The notes below the pieces were generated by a model. That model made no database searches. It saw only the letters and a program-made list of their open reading frames with translations, and had not been told where the DNA came from. A program made the position numbers and the translations under genes. A DNA stretch of 64,000 nucleotides from Holacanthus passer. Lineage: Eukaryota > Chordata > Actinopteri > Pomacanthidae. This document shows, piece by piece, positions 46,385-59,774 of this stretch. Location: contig JAFREQ010000017.1 in assembly GCA_025331565.1 (NCBI GenBank), positions 4,752,001-4,816,000 of the forward strand. The letters run 5' to 3'. Each line of letters starts with the position of its first letter. Within the stretch, counting starts at the first letter, position 1.

Positions 46385-46690
46385 AGGACAAGGAATTGAG
46401 TAAGTGATTGGTTAATAGACAGAAAAGTTTCAATAATTTTGATTAATATTTTACCTTATTTATAAAGCAGAAACACCAAACCTTCACTGTTTTCAGCTTC
46501 TCAAATGAGAGAATGCTTTTCTGTGTTTCATATCATTGTGAACTAAATATCTTTTGGGATTTCTCCTGTTTGGCAGTGAAAACAATCAATGTGAAGATGT
46601 GACATGAACTCTGGGAAACTGTGAGCTTGTGTGTGGGAATTGTTTTGCTATTTATTGACATTTTATAGAGGAAACAGTCAAGTAAATGTA
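46385..46690 (-). repeat. Teleost interspersed repeat, family A, inverted copy
   Basis: Read on the plus strand it gives GTTTCAATAATTTTGATTAA, CAGCTTCTCAAATGAGAGAA, TAAATATCTTTTGGGATTTC, GAAGATGTGACATGAACTCT, GGGAAACTG and GACATTTTATAGAGGAAACA. This is the reverse complement order of the copy at 13225-13500. Confidence 0.7.
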
Positions 46691-46969
46691 AAAATCAGCA
46701 CATATGTCTAAACTCATGGTGAAAATGATCATTAATCACAGCAAAGTGCTTTCGATCCAGTATAATTTACAGAAGCTCTTCCTGCTTGACAAGAATAAAA
46801 TTTGAGGGGAAACACAGCTGTAACCTCTAACCTCCTCTTCCAGAAGTGGACAGTTTATTTAATTTAACCCAGTAGAGAAGTACATTTTTGCACGTTTGGT
46901 GGTAACAGAAATGTCTGCAGGCATTTCGGGATGTGAGATCATGGAAGTGTAGCCTTCGGTCATTCCATC

Positions 46970-47520
46970 ACTGCCAGCTGATTCCAGGTCAGCTGTGGGA
47001 AAGCCCTCCGCCTCAGCTGACCGAGATCCAGAATCAGCTTGTGGACCTAAACAACGAAGCAGTCAGTCAAGCAGACAGCCAGCGAGGGGACAGAGCAGAG
47101 AGGAATGTAACCCCTCTCTGTTTCCCCCTCTGTCTTTCTCTCTGCTCTCCCATTGGCGGCGGTGAGAGAGCATGCAGGGGGAAACATTCCTTTGGTGGCC
47201 CATTATAGCCTGCTAGGCCAGTGGGAGGGGGCTTTTTACTAAAGGGGGGCGGGGTATCCTGTTGTTTGCCCGACAGGAAAAAAAGAGTTGGGGGTTTGCA
47301 GGATTGCAGATGTGGTCTGTGCAGTGGAGACGAGGGAGAATCCTCCTCGGGGGGCGGAGGGTGCTGCGGGGGGAAGTGAGAGTTTATAGCCGGTCAGATG
47401 TGCGGAAGTTGTGGCGCCAATCGTTGCTCCAAATATTTGTTTGCAGAAATGTTTTTAGACACCACCACCACCCTGTGATTGATTGCACTTTAAAACCATT
47501 GGGCGAGTTGGGAGAGCAAA
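46970..47520 (+). promoter_or_regulatory. GC-rich patch in actn4 intron 1, candidate regulatory element
   Basis: A local rise in GC and G-runs within an otherwise AT-leaning intron. It contains a GC box (GGGGCGGGG, 47246-47254), a TEAD/MCAT-type CATTCC (47185-47190), and several GGGGGG runs around 47351-47374. It also carries an open frame without recognisable domains. It could be an enhancer or alternative promoter. The call rests only on composition and motifs. Confidence 0.3.
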
Positions 47521-48289
47521 CTTAAACACACGGTCTGATCAGTGGAGAAAGTGTAGCGTACTGTGTAGCCCTGGGCTGGTATTGACATTGGTTGGCTGGA
47601 GGCCTGTGTGTCGAGGTGGTGGAGCCTAATGTGTTTCTCTTTCAAAGAGATTTCTTTACGGTCTGTTTCTCTCCCACTCTTTGTGTGCGAGGAAGGCGTT
47701 GCATTTTGGGGCAGAGAGGAGGATTTGGGTGTATATGAACGTCACAGAAACCATGAATCCCTGGATTCAGTTTATGGCTGACATAACCTTAGCTCTCTCA
47801 CTAATTGTGGCTGTGTTCACAGCTTACTTCTTGGCCATTGTGCATAGTTATGAGGATTAGTAAATGGCATTTCCCTCTGATGAATTGAAATTGGCAACAA
47901 TGGGGACTAAGAATTTCCTTTTGGTTGGCTGCCAGTGTGCATGTTGATGGTTTTAGCTTGAGGCTCAGACCCCCCTTCTTCATATGTCCTCCAAGTGTAT
48001 CAGAGACAAAGGGATTTAAAGGAATAATACTGACATTTTTTGCAAATAAACTCTTTGATCTGTTTGGCCGGCTACTATTTCCATTGGTCTCAGTTCTTTT
48101 TATTCAAAGTACACTGGTTTATCTCGTCTTATCTTATCATATCTGCTACATTTGCATCGTTTCAAAAGTACTCTCAATTAGTCAAAAGGTAACATACTGG
48201 TCATCATTTCATTCATGTCATTCATTTTCCAAGCAGAAATACAAAGCGTGCTGGTTTGTGAAGCTTTGCTGCAGTTCTGTTTGGTCATT

Positions 48290-48415
48290 GTAAACTGAAT
48301 AACTTTGAGTTTTGGGCTATCGGTCAGACAGAACAAGCAATTTGAACACGTCACCTTAAGTTCTGGAAACTTGTACCGGTGCTTTTCACTTTTTTCCAAT
48401 TTTCAGTGGAAATGA
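48290..48415 (-). repeat. Interspersed repeat, family A, inverted fragment
   Basis: AAACTGAATAACTTTGAGTT, AACAAGCAATTTGAACACGT, CACCTTAAGTTCTGGAAACT and CTTTTCACTTTTTTCC follow the same order as the other inverted family A copies. Only the central part is preserved. Confidence 0.6.
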
Positions 48416-50689
48416 ATAATGGAAAAGTAGTGTATAATGAAAATCATCATTGGCTCCAACTCTCAGTGCTGACAGTCTTCTCGCTACAGAAGTGATACTT
48501 CTGGAAAGATTCATTTAATGGCAGTTGACTGAGGCTCAGTTATTTTCTTCTTGTGAATGTGAAAGTGAGGTGAAGCTGATCAGTGATACCGGATCATCTC
48601 TCGGTCAGACTCATGACAGAGGTTTCAGCTTCTACTGGAGCTCAGGAGGTTTGATTGTGACACTTGGATATTTCAGCAGAGAAATTACTGATTGTGTCAT
48701 GAACTGTGTATCAGTATGTATTTTCTAATGCAGTGCGTTAGTTGTAGGAAAGCAGCAGAAGAAACGGATGTGTGTTTAGGTGTGTCATGTACACGTGTGT
48801 TTTGATGCCTGTGTGAAGGGTGGGGGCACCATCATATTATGGGTCTTGGAGAGGGGGGTCGACTGCAGTTTGAAAGTGAGGTTTTCCCCCTCTCGTTTTC
48901 CAGCAGTCACATAGCTGTGGGTTTGTCTGAAGCTGCTGGTAAACACTGTGCAGTTAAACAAACACAGGCCCTCTCATCTCCTCACCTCCTGCATGGTGGT
49001 GTGATTTCTCCTAAAGTTATTGTTTTCATCATCATACATGGTTCGTTTTACACACAGGGAAATCAAACAGGGAAATAAATGAAGGAACATGTTGAAAACA
49101 ATAGAATTCTGAAAAAGACCAAACTGCAGTTGAACTTTGCTTTTAGCAAGTTCCCCATAAACAAACACCTCAGTGTTTAAATGGGAGGATTACGGTAACC
49201 TCACCTCACACCTCCACTGTTTGTAGGTGTCTAATTGGGCTGATAATGCTAAAAAATAAAGAAGTACTACATTCACTGCTGCAGTTTCCTCTGCAGGTCA
49301 TTTTTCAGAGAAGTTTTATTTAAGGCTGTAAACGCATAATGGCATAAGGTCTGAAGGATAAGAAAAAAATGAAGCATCACCATTACAGCCATTCAAAATC
49401 ATGACAGTATAAAATTTAGGTGGTGCTGTGCGTCCTCACTGTGTGACACTGTGACCTATCTTTGAATATCTCTGCTTACCCTCACACCTTTCTCCTCTGT
49501 CTGCAAGGCTGCAGACTGCAGGTAGCGTTCATGCATGTTTCCATGAGGCTGCAGCCTCTACTCTGAACCAAGGTGCTGTGCAGGGCTCGGTATTTTTGGA
49601 AACACCACTTCTGAGCTCTGTTATCATCCTGCACCTGAGAGAGTTCAAATTCAATAAAGATATGATCATAAAAATGGAACCAAAAGCAAAATCTTGTTCT
49701 CACTGTTGCTATTTCAAACTGTCCTCACCAGTTACAGGGAGGCTAATGCAGCAGTTTGTTTCATACACTGGAGGCTATAGATAGATGTGTGTTGCCTACA
49801 CCATTAGCACTTTCTTCAGTGTTTTATAAGAGGCTTTTTAGAGGTGTATGTGGTTGTTGAAGGGTGAGTTAGTGTGTGGAGGTTACTGAGAACATGTATT
49901 CTTGTATTATTGGTGTTAAGAGCTAAATGCCTAAATTAACTTTTGCAAGAGCAGACTGTGCTTTTTTTTTAATGGCTTATATTTCAGTGTGACCGTGTCA
50001 TGTCAACACGTTTATAGCCCGTGTGTAGAGTGAGCACATATTGTTCACACTGTCTGAGGTTGTCCTCAATCTGTGTGGAGGCAAGTGTGACTGTGCAGCA
50101 ACATCTGTCAGAGTGGGACACGCCCCCCACCCCCCCACAGCACTGCCGCCACTCACCCAAAGATTACATCCCAGCTCAGATGACCGGATTAGATCCAGAT
50201 CTGACACATATCCAGGATGAATAGAAAGGTGGGGAATGATGCATGTAAGCACATGACGCTCGTATGGATGTTGCTATAGTTTGCAGTTCAGTAGTAAATT
50301 AAGAGTGCAGGGTGAACAAATGTGATTAGAGTTATCTAAATCAGATTATAACACTGACCTCCAGTCTGAAAAGCACACATTTTTCACAAATGGTGTCATA
50401 AAACACACCAATAGAAGTTATAGTAGCACATAAGGAATTAACTGGAGATAAGATTTTTACCATATCTCCCATTAAAATGGAAAACGTGTAGAATGAAAGC
50501 TATACTTTCAGTCTGATAAAAAATATTTAATCAGTAAAGAGTGGATTAGCATAGATCAAAATCATGCAGAGCTGATTTATGTTTTCGGCACTTTCCTCGG
50601 TGGATCCAGACTCAGCTCAGTATCCGAAAAGCCGACCATGCTCGATGGATGTATACACGGCCACACCTAGACAGGTTATTCTCCCTCTG

Positions 50690-50691
<2 letters not shown>

Positions 50692-50756
<65 letters not shown>
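50692..50756 (+). repeat. (GT)32 microsatellite
   Basis: A perfect 65-base GT tract followed by a short GAGA-rich tail, in actn4 intron 1. Confidence 0.97.
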
Positions 50757-50762
<6 letters not shown>

Positions 50763-52531
50763 TGTTTGAGAGAGCGAGAGAGCGCAACAAACACACTGTG
50801 CTTGTCTGGTGACAGGCCTCATGCTACATCTGTGATATTACATACACATGCACACTATGCTACAAATGCCAGCAGTGTCTGTTCTTATGTCTGGTCTGCT
50901 TAATAATCTTGTTTACTTATTCTTTGGTCAGATCCTGGTTTTGGTTTTGATTTTAGGTTTTAGATTTTGCCAGTTTTACACTTTTATTTAAGTTATTATG
51001 CAGCTGTTTGTGTTTGGACAACATTTAACATTAACTTTATTTTTTTCGAAGAACTTCTTCCCCTTTTCAAAGTAATGTCATTAGTATTGAGAGGTGTTCA
51101 ATGATACCCTTCCCTGGTCAGTGCACCAAACTGCATTTGAGCGCCTGTAGCAAGCACATCTTCATCTAATTAGTTGACTGTGGCTGTTAAACATTCCTTC
51201 CTCCAGAGCTTTAATTGTGAAGCAGGCTTAGCTGCAGATTTTATTGTGGTTCCAAACAGAAAATATTTTTGGTGACAAATTTCTGAATAATTCCTAAACG
51301 TCACATAGTGATTTGCGATTTGGTTTCTGAAAACCATGTATATATATTTTATGTTCAGTTTGTGAACACCAGCATCAGTTTATTTAACTAATGAAATAGA
51401 TCTTATTGTCATCTGTGATTTTATTGTAGTACATTTGTTCTTGTTTGGTTGATATTTGGCTTGTGAATGTGCAGCATTGACAGTGAACTGAAACTCAGCC
51501 CTGATGGAGAATCACCTGAAGAGGCTGCTGGGATCTATAGACACTGGATAGTGTTTGTTGTAGCGTTGGGATAAATGTGTCCACCTATCACAGTGGCTTT
51601 TGAAACACATGTAAAGATGAGGCAGAACAGACCACAATTCAACTCGGTGTGTGTGTTTCCTCTGCGTCTCTGATTTCCTCAGCTGCTCCTTGTTTTATTA
51701 TTTAACAGCTTTCAAACTGGGGCACTGGGCAAAGAGGTGAAGAGGAGAGGCCTACTGGGACACATACATACATGCAATCAGCAGACACAATGCATAGTGT
51801 GCATACAGTTATTTAAGCCCATGCAACACACACTAGAACTGCCTTTGCTTGCCATCAAATATACAGACAACACAATGAATGAATGAGGAGATGTCGATAA
51901 AGTGTACAGTGATGTCTGTTCACTTTTCCTTCTGTTATGCCAAACAAACCAACAACATAAAAAGCATCACTTCCTGAATGCTGTATGATTTTCCTGCCAA
52001 AGGAACATCTGCTATTTGAAGCTGCACTTTTAAAAGTCAGATGAACATTTGTTAATCTGCTGAATATGAATTTTTAAATGTGCTTGTGTGAAAATTTTTA
52101 AACTTGTGTGAAGTTAAAATTGGGAACGTTCTCTCTGGGTTTGTGCACCTGAAACAGAGACATTTCAGTGTGGTATCAGTGGAGCCTGTGCTGGTTTTAG
52201 AGCTCATCACAGCAGCATTAAATATTTACTGATTGTGCCTGGCCTTCAGGTTCCTCTGCTCTCATTTATAGCAAGGATGCTCTGCTCACCAGATAATCCC
52301 ACGCAACACTCTTCCTCTCCTTCTCTGGCTCTCCACATTTGTTCCTTCCTTTTCATTTCTCCATTAGCTTTTTAGTCTTTGTCAGAGTCGTTAAGGCAAC
52401 AGGCGCAGACAAAAGAGGGTAGCTGGAGTGTGTGGTGCTATTTTTAGGACTTGGCCAGTATGTTTCTGGCCATTGGTGTTACAGTAATATTTCTGTGTGT
52501 GATTGAGCAGTTCGTCTGTGTGGCTTCTGTC

Positions 52532-52567
52532 TGTATTGTAGGATATATATTTATATCCTACAATACA
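52532..52567. repeat. Perfect 16-bp inverted repeat with 4-nt loop
   Basis: The arms TGTATTGTAGGATATA (52532-52547) and TATATCCTACAATACA (52552-52567) are exact reverse complements around the loop TATT. Confidence 0.95.
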
Positions 52568-54735
52568 TATATTTCTGGTCGGGCATCTCCAGGACCAGCC
52601 TGGGGCCTGTTTATAACTTCAATCTGTTTTTCTTTTTCTTTCATGGTTCAGAGGAGATCCCTCAGAGACGACAAACCTAGAGCTTTCACAGAGACACATG
52701 GGATGAAAGATCAGGCCTAGTTTTTCTGTTAGACTTTTACAACACAAAGAACAATTCAGGAATAAGGTTCAACCAATGTTGCTCATATATGAACATTCAC
52801 AAACATTTTAAGACTTAAGATTGTGTATTTGTCTTTTGTTGGCTTTCCGTATGCTCCAATGACAAAATGATCTTTGATTATTCTGCAGAGAACAAGGAGA
52901 GAAATCAAGATGCAGACAGATCAGCATATTTTTGGGGGATTTTGCCGCCTGTAGGTGTACGACTGCATTTAGACTCACATGCAGACAAGCAGAGAAATGC
53001 AGAGAGCTTAACCAGATGGATGATAAATGCTTACTGCAGGTTCACTGCCGGTTTATGCAGCTGAAAAGACAGACGATTCAAACACAATGCTGCTGCTGCT
53101 GTTGGCCTTAGGGTTGAAACAAAAATGGAAAGCCGAAGAAGTTTCTCTTCCCTCATCTTTTTTCTGTTGTTGTTTCTTTACTTCAGTCTTTCCTGGTGAC
53201 AGCATTGAGAATTGGAAAGGTTCTCGGGAGTTGATGATATTGTTTTTCATGGTGAAATGGTTGTGTGTGGAGACAGTATTGACGGAAGAATGATGAGCTA
53301 ATGTAATCAGTACCATGGACAAAAATGTGTTATTCCCTTGGACATGCAGCACCCAGAATGGAGAAATAACCTGTTTACTGAGCTGAACAAATCCACATTT
53401 TTGATAAATGGCTCAACAGTAAAGAATTAATCTCACCTCAGAGAAGGAGAAGAAAAGAGGATGAGTGAGACTCAGAACATGGTGGAAGAATGACTGCAGC
53501 TCTGTATTCGTCCCCCTGGGAGATGTAGTAGTGGAAGAAAGAGGAAGGAAGACTCTGTGGTTTTTGTGGTTTTCTACCCCTTCCCTGTTTCAAATATAAA
53601 GTCACCACACATGCAAGCAGTCAGGCAAGCCCTCTGAGTCAGGCCAGAAAGACAGACGGATCACTGTGTGTTTGTCTGTGTTACCCCGCCTTAATGGACC
53701 AGATGGCTGGCCAAAAAAGTAGGGAATGCCTGCAGACCAGTTCTACTGTATGTTGAATAAAGTATATAACAGGAATAAATTGGTCCCCAGTTTTGTCTAA
53801 GCTGTCACATTAGTCACATTAACCCCGTTGTAAATAATGCACATTTTCAATTATCACGTCAAGACAAAACCAGTGGAAATACCAGAAATATAAAAAACTT
53901 GCAAATAAGTAGTTATTTTTTGCAGAGGTGGAGAAGTTGGTGACTGAAAAAGAGGATATGATTAAGACTGATGGATGTTTTTAACTTTCTACATTTATCA
54001 CCATGCCGTGTTGAGGACCTGTTTGTGACTGACCTCCCAGTTTCGTAGTTGAACCATCTTTTGTGGATCCTCTTTTGAGCTGATACTGTATTTACATGTC
54101 AGAGTTGACATTTCAGCTGAACCAGCTGCTGTGGCAGAAAGTCGTCTAGTTCCCTGCTCTGCTGCTGGTCTTAATGTGGGTCAGGGAAGTCCTCTGTCCT
54201 CTCTGCCATCCGCCACGGGCCTACTATCCTCTCTGATCCAATCAAAGCTAGCCTGCAGGGGATTATTTAGCTACCGTTCCCCCAGTTAACAAAGACTCTT
54301 CTGTTGGCCCTGCTCTGACTCACAGCGCTGTTGGGAGTGCACGGCGGCGTGCACGTGGAGTTAACACAGACCCTGGTACCCTGCAGTAGCTTCAGATCAA
54401 CACAGTTTTGCCTTTGGTATGTGTGTCTGAGCTCAGCGCTCTGGTTTTGACACCACTGCTGTGGAGACATGACGGCTTGTCGCTGCTGTGCGAGAATCAC
54501 GCTGCAGTGTTTCCTGCTGAGCTCGCCACCGCAGTACGAGACTGTTTCTGTGCTAACACACTCTCTGAACACCTTCCTGGGATTGATGGGTTATTTTTGC
54601 CTTCACTTTGAAAACTGCAGTGGTGCTGGTTTCCAGCTGTGCTTTGTTGTCATGAAAACCTTTGCATTGGTTGAAAGAAGTCTTTTAATGTCTAACATTA
54701 TATCCAGGCAGGAGTTAGTGAAATCTATTTTAGGC

Positions 54736-54760
54736 GAGGAGGAGGAGGAGGAGGAGGAGG
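54736..54760 (+). repeat. (GAG)8 trinucleotide repeat
   Basis: A GAG/GGA tandem run in actn4 intron 1. The Glu-rich open frame over it is a by-product. Confidence 0.9.
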
Positions 54761-56439
54761 ATGGAGAGAACAGAGAGAGGTAATAGTAAGCAGTAATGTT
54801 CTGATGGATGAGAGTTTGAAGAATAAAAGTGATTTTAACAAAAGAAAGCCTGCAGAGGTGTGGAGATTAAACAGCTCAGGAGTTGGACTGGTTCATACTA
54901 CGGACACCAGGCGCTCAGAAACATTTTAAACCTTCTAAAAATAGGATGCTGTAGTCTTGGGTTGCTTAGCAACAGGCCCGGAGCAGGGTTGTGGTACTGA
55001 TGGCTGCATGACCAAACTCAGTACTAGACTTCCTCAGTGAAACTTGGAACTGATAAAAGACACCTATAACTGATCAACTGATCTGTAACTGAAATGAATG
55101 TAGCTAAATTGGTGCCTGTTGCAGCCACACACTGGTGTAGTGCAACTGAAAATCTCATTTGAATACAGAAATGTAGATCCACTTCTTTTGATCTGTGAAA
55201 TACTCAGTTGAACCTTGTTCGCAGCTGAGAAGCCAGAGTTGGTTTCACCCACAGAAGTCTCTTAATTCTTGGAAGAGAAACGTCAGTGAAGTGAAGGAAA
55301 CCACTTGAGGGCTGTTGAGGGTTGAAACGACTGAGGTGTGAGCTGAAGGGAGGTTCAGCATTTCAGTGTCTGCCTACTTTTCAAACACCTCGTACATACA
55401 GAACCATATTTGGCTCTATCAAAGCTCTCACTCAGAGCTGAGTGAATATATCAATATTTTGATGTAAGATTCAATATTTTCTGGCATTTCATCATCCTGA
55501 CATGTAGAAATCTTACATGTTGTCTTTTCCCAGTTTTTAGGACTATGTTATAGATGAATTCTTTTCTGAGCTTTTTCAAATATTCCAGCTCAATAAAATG
55601 TGCAGTGAATCAGTTCTGCTTGTTTGATCATCATATTTAGTTATTCACCTTCTATTGTTTATAGAATTTGAGATATTTATCTTAAAATATCCCAATATTT
55701 GATTCTTAATATGCTAGTTCCTATCGGGTTATTTATTTATTTTTTTAAATATTTTTACAGTTGAATGAATTTACAGAAAACCGACTTTATCATATCTTAT
55801 CATCACATGGTTGTAAATGTTATAATGATACAGCACAGTTATAGATTGTGTCTAATGTTAAAGAAACCATCGACTTATTGATGTTTTTATTCTTGGTGCA
55901 GCTGCTTTTCTTAACTCACATTAATTCTAATTATCCAGTCGTCTATTGTTTGTATACAGACGGACAGAAAGTGGTTGAGAGGATCAGACACTGTCACTGA
56001 TTCACTGTCTGACTTACTGGACTGCTCCATAAAGAGGGGGGCTGCCACTCTATTACAGTCATTTTAAAGGGATTGCATCAATCTGGAGCTGTGATCCCCC
56101 CACAGACCCCACCTGCACACAGTGGTAGAGGCCATGACTGAGCCCTGCACCCAGAGGGGCTTGTGTGTGTGTGTCTGTGTGTTTTAAAAGCTCTGCATGA
56201 GTCTATCTGGGGCACGAGGATCACTGCATTAAATCAACTTAAGGTTTTAGGTTAGTGTGGGAGGAGTGTGTTGATGTATAAATGTGTGTTTAGGCGTGTT
56301 GGCCACTGTGTAGATTTGTAACCATTTTTGGTTTTTCAAGTTGTACGTCTGTGAGCATGGCACAAAATGGATAGAAGATAAATTGTACTCCTTTAAGTAA
56401 CAGAATTAGAGATGTTGATGTTTACGACATCAATCTAGT

Positions 56440-56560
56440 CTCATCACAGTTTCAGACTGAATGGTTGGACAAAACAAGCTTTCTTGAGATGTCATCTTGG
56501 GCTCTGGAAAACTGATGGGCATTTGTCACTATTTGACATTTTATAGACTAAACACACACA
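56440..56560 (-). repeat. Interspersed repeat, family A, inverted fragment
   Basis: GACTGAATGGTTGGACAAAA, GAGATGTCATCTTGGGCTCT, GGAAAACTGATGGGCATTTG and GACATTTTATAGACTAAACA. This is the clearest copy of the family A core in the window. Confidence 0.75.
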
Positions 56561-57670
56561 CCAGTTTCCTTCTTTTAGCCAGTAGCAACACAATTGTTCC
56601 AAAAAAATCTGCCTGGTAATCTCTGCCTGCCACTCTGAAGTTTCCTGTCTGTCTGATGCGACACTCTCAGTGGTTGGTTTATGTCCATTTGCACGCTGAT
56701 TTGTCTTGGCATGTGCTGGACTGTGTGTATGTGTCAGACGGGCGTCGGGCCAGTGAGTCATGAAGCCATAAAGGGCAGGGTGAGCTCTGGAATGTGTGAC
56801 AGAGCTGGACCGAGGGGTGTGTGTGTGTGTGTGTGTGTGTGTATTTTGTACGGGTCATCAACAAGCGGAAACTCAGAGGAACAAACAATGTGCCGCTCCT
56901 TGTCCTGGGTCTGGACCCTCTCAGCTCCTTTACGAGGTCTCCTGGCTCGCAGGACCAGGAAGTCTCAGCGCACGGAAGTCCTTGAAAAGTCTGGGAAACA
57001 GTTTGCATTATCTAGATTTTAATCAGATATGGGAAAAAATAGATCTGATTTTAAACCAATGATTGGTATGTTTTACTGTATGCCCACTTTTTTATTAACG
57101 ATTTATTTCCTCCTTTTGTCACAGCACCACCAAATCCTAAACTCTCCATTTTCTAATTTCTTCTGTAGTATTTTCTGTAGCTTCACACAGTATTTGGAGA
57201 TTATATTTCTGTTCTCACCAGCAGGTCCGTATCTTGAATACATGGCTCAGTTACTTGTACAACCTTCATCCTGTGTGCTTAGATGACATAGTTAGACTCC
57301 ATCAGTGTGATAATCTGACTGAACTGGCTAAATTGTGTAAGGGAATTAAAATTCACCAAGTGGGAATCAAGGCCGTCTGAGGACATACCTACAGCCCCCT
57401 AGACACTCTTGTTGTTCACACAGTGTTTGACCTGAGTCTTCTGTACATTGGCAGGATGTTGGAGGTGTTTTCTGCAGAGCAGCAAATCTCTTAAATCACT
57501 TTTTCTGTCTTCACTCTTATTTTACCTTTTCACGAAACCAACTGTGTCACTTCCTGTGTCTCTGTTCCTCCATCTTTCTGCTCGTCCGTCCCTCTGTCTG
57601 TTTTTCTCTCTCCTGTTTGTTCCTGCTGCTTCTTAAGAAGCGGGTGGTGAGGGGAGGGGGAGAAAAGAAG

Positions 57671-57682
57671 GTGTGTGTGTGT

Positions 57683-57743
<61 letters not shown>

Positions 57744-57929
57744 TGTTTCACATTCCTGCACTTTCCAGCATGCGCACGTGCACACACACACACACACACG
57801 TTAAGAATGAACACACATGTAGCCAGTAATTTTGAAGGATTTGCAGTGTCACCATGAAAGTGTGCATGTTTCTGTTGGTTCATCTAATTTAAAGTTCTCC
57901 GTGTGTGTCCATTCTTTGTGTGTCCATTC

Positions 57930-57970
<41 letters not shown>

Positions 57971-58158
57971 AGCAGGGGGTGCACCTTGCTGCCCTCTTAC
58001 ATCACCATTGTCGCTGTGACAGGCAGTTAAATGCGTTGCCTTATAAGGTAAAAGCGCGCGAGGCGGGTGGAAGGGAGGGGGACAGGAAGAGCCTGTTACC
58101 GTGACAATGATGGCTGCTGCCGGGCAACTGGGCCGGCCTGAAACTCCCGTTTGGCCAC

Positions 58159-58224
<66 letters not shown>

Positions 58225-58332
58225 CCCTCTGTGTTCCGTATTATTTTTCATTCTTTACCTCTTTTGTCTCTCAAGCGCCACATGAGTCACTTATTTAATA
58301 TTTGCAATTGTTGTAGGAATTGTTGTTTCTCC

Positions 58333-58379
<47 letters not shown>
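57671..58379 (+). repeat. Cluster of five alternating GT and CA microsatellites
   Basis: GT at 57671-57743 (two breaks), CA at 57781-57799, GT at 57931-57969, AC at 58163-58223, GT at 58336-58379. Between the third and fourth tracts is a GC-richer patch (AAGCGCGCGAGGCGGG near 58052, GCTGCCGGGCAACTGGGCCG near 58117). Confidence 0.95.
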
Positions 58380-58382
<3 letters not shown>

Positions 58383-59735
58383 CATCATCATAGGTTTTGT
58401 ATGAGATCAGCAGCACCTGAGCAACAAACACTTCTGTTTTAGTGGGAATGCCAAGAATGAAAATTTATAGCTGTTGAAATGTCATGCCACTCATACCACA
58501 CACACACACTCAGGTTACACTCGTAAAACTAGCGTTCGCAGACCTGCTTTATTTGTTCACACTCACTAACAAACTATACAGAGTTTAAGTGTTCCTCCTT
58601 CTCCTTTTCCTTTCTTTTCTCCTCCCTCTTTCTTCCCGTTTGTCCACAATGTCAGCACAGAGGCGTCACATGGACGGTCAACCTCTCTGAGAGGTAGATG
58701 AAGAGACGCTGCCAGCTCAGCACGTTTTGGCTCATATCAGTTTTTTTTTCCCTTGATGATTAAAATAACCCAGCGTTGAGTAACTCTGTCTTGGTGGCTG
58801 AGTTTAGCACTTACTCATTCTATCTATAGTGGCGTTTACTCACACAACAGCAGACACATTCACACGCTACAGCCAGAAAAATGCCTGTATGTGCCTGTAA
58901 AGGCAGCAGAACAATGAGGAGGAAACAGCAACAGATCAGTTGCAGCTTCAGAGAATATTTACATGTCTTCTGCATTTATTCAGTTATATTTTGGGAAGAG
59001 AAGGTGTCATGTAAAATACCATTGTAGATGGATACAGAACTCATTCACACTAACAACAATTGCTTCTCTTTTCACACCAATAACTTCCTCTAACAGGCTT
59101 CAGCAGGTTTCCGAAGGTTTTTATCAGTCACTGTTACAAATAGACCCTGTGGGTTACATGGTGTGAAGAAACCGTTCTCTAAAAAAGTTAGCCAGCATTG
59201 GTTGCCTAAACAAGTCTGCAGTTTTATAATACATGTTTAAAATGACAATGAAACACTTAGTTGTATGATAATTGCATATTGCCATTATTGCAAAAGTAAG
59301 TTTTTTTCAGATGTTTCTGTCATTTTGCACAAGAGCTTTTGTGTTTGTTGTACCCTAAGGTCTCAAAATAGAGCACTTTTAATGATACAATATGAACCAA
59401 AGGAACACAGCAAGATATGACTGATAGGTGTAGTCCAACAGGGAATACATTCCTATGGTGAACACCCTGTGAGTAGTGTATTTGTCAGAGCAGATCTCAG
59501 ATAATAATGATATCTGTGTCGGTCAGACAGCTGAATGAGAGCTCAGTGTGTTTATGTGACTCTCTGAGCTGCTCTTGATGTTTGTGATTGTCATGATGAG
59601 CAGTCATGATGTTGAATTGGCCAGTACATACTTTCTGAGTCGTTGTGATTATCATCGTCATAATAGTGGGCAAATTTATAGGTACATGCTCTCAGACACA
59701 CCCAACATTAAGGGTTACTCACTTTCTATTGTTCT

Positions 59736-59737
<2 letters not shown>

Positions 59738-59772
<35 letters not shown>
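59738..59772 (+). repeat. (CA)17 microsatellite
   Basis: An uninterrupted CA tract in actn4 intron 1. Confidence 0.95.

Positions 59773-59774
<2 letters not shown>

Larger units (their letters stand above)
47521..52531 (+). other. actn4: actn4 intron 1, middle part
   Basis: No exon or RNA gene is seen. Contents are an inverted family A repeat fragment at 48290-48415 and the GT microsatellite at 50692-50756. The remaining sequence is unremarkable intron with scattered short chance ORFs. Confidence 0.65.
52568..57670 (+). other. actn4: actn4 intron 1, distal-middle part
   Basis: No gene is seen. It contains a GAG/GGA trinucleotide run at about 54736-54760, an inverted family A repeat at 56440-56560 and a GT tract at about 56817-56841. 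A mid-GC patch at 54300-54580 has open frames on both strands but no recognisable protein features. Confidence 0.65.
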
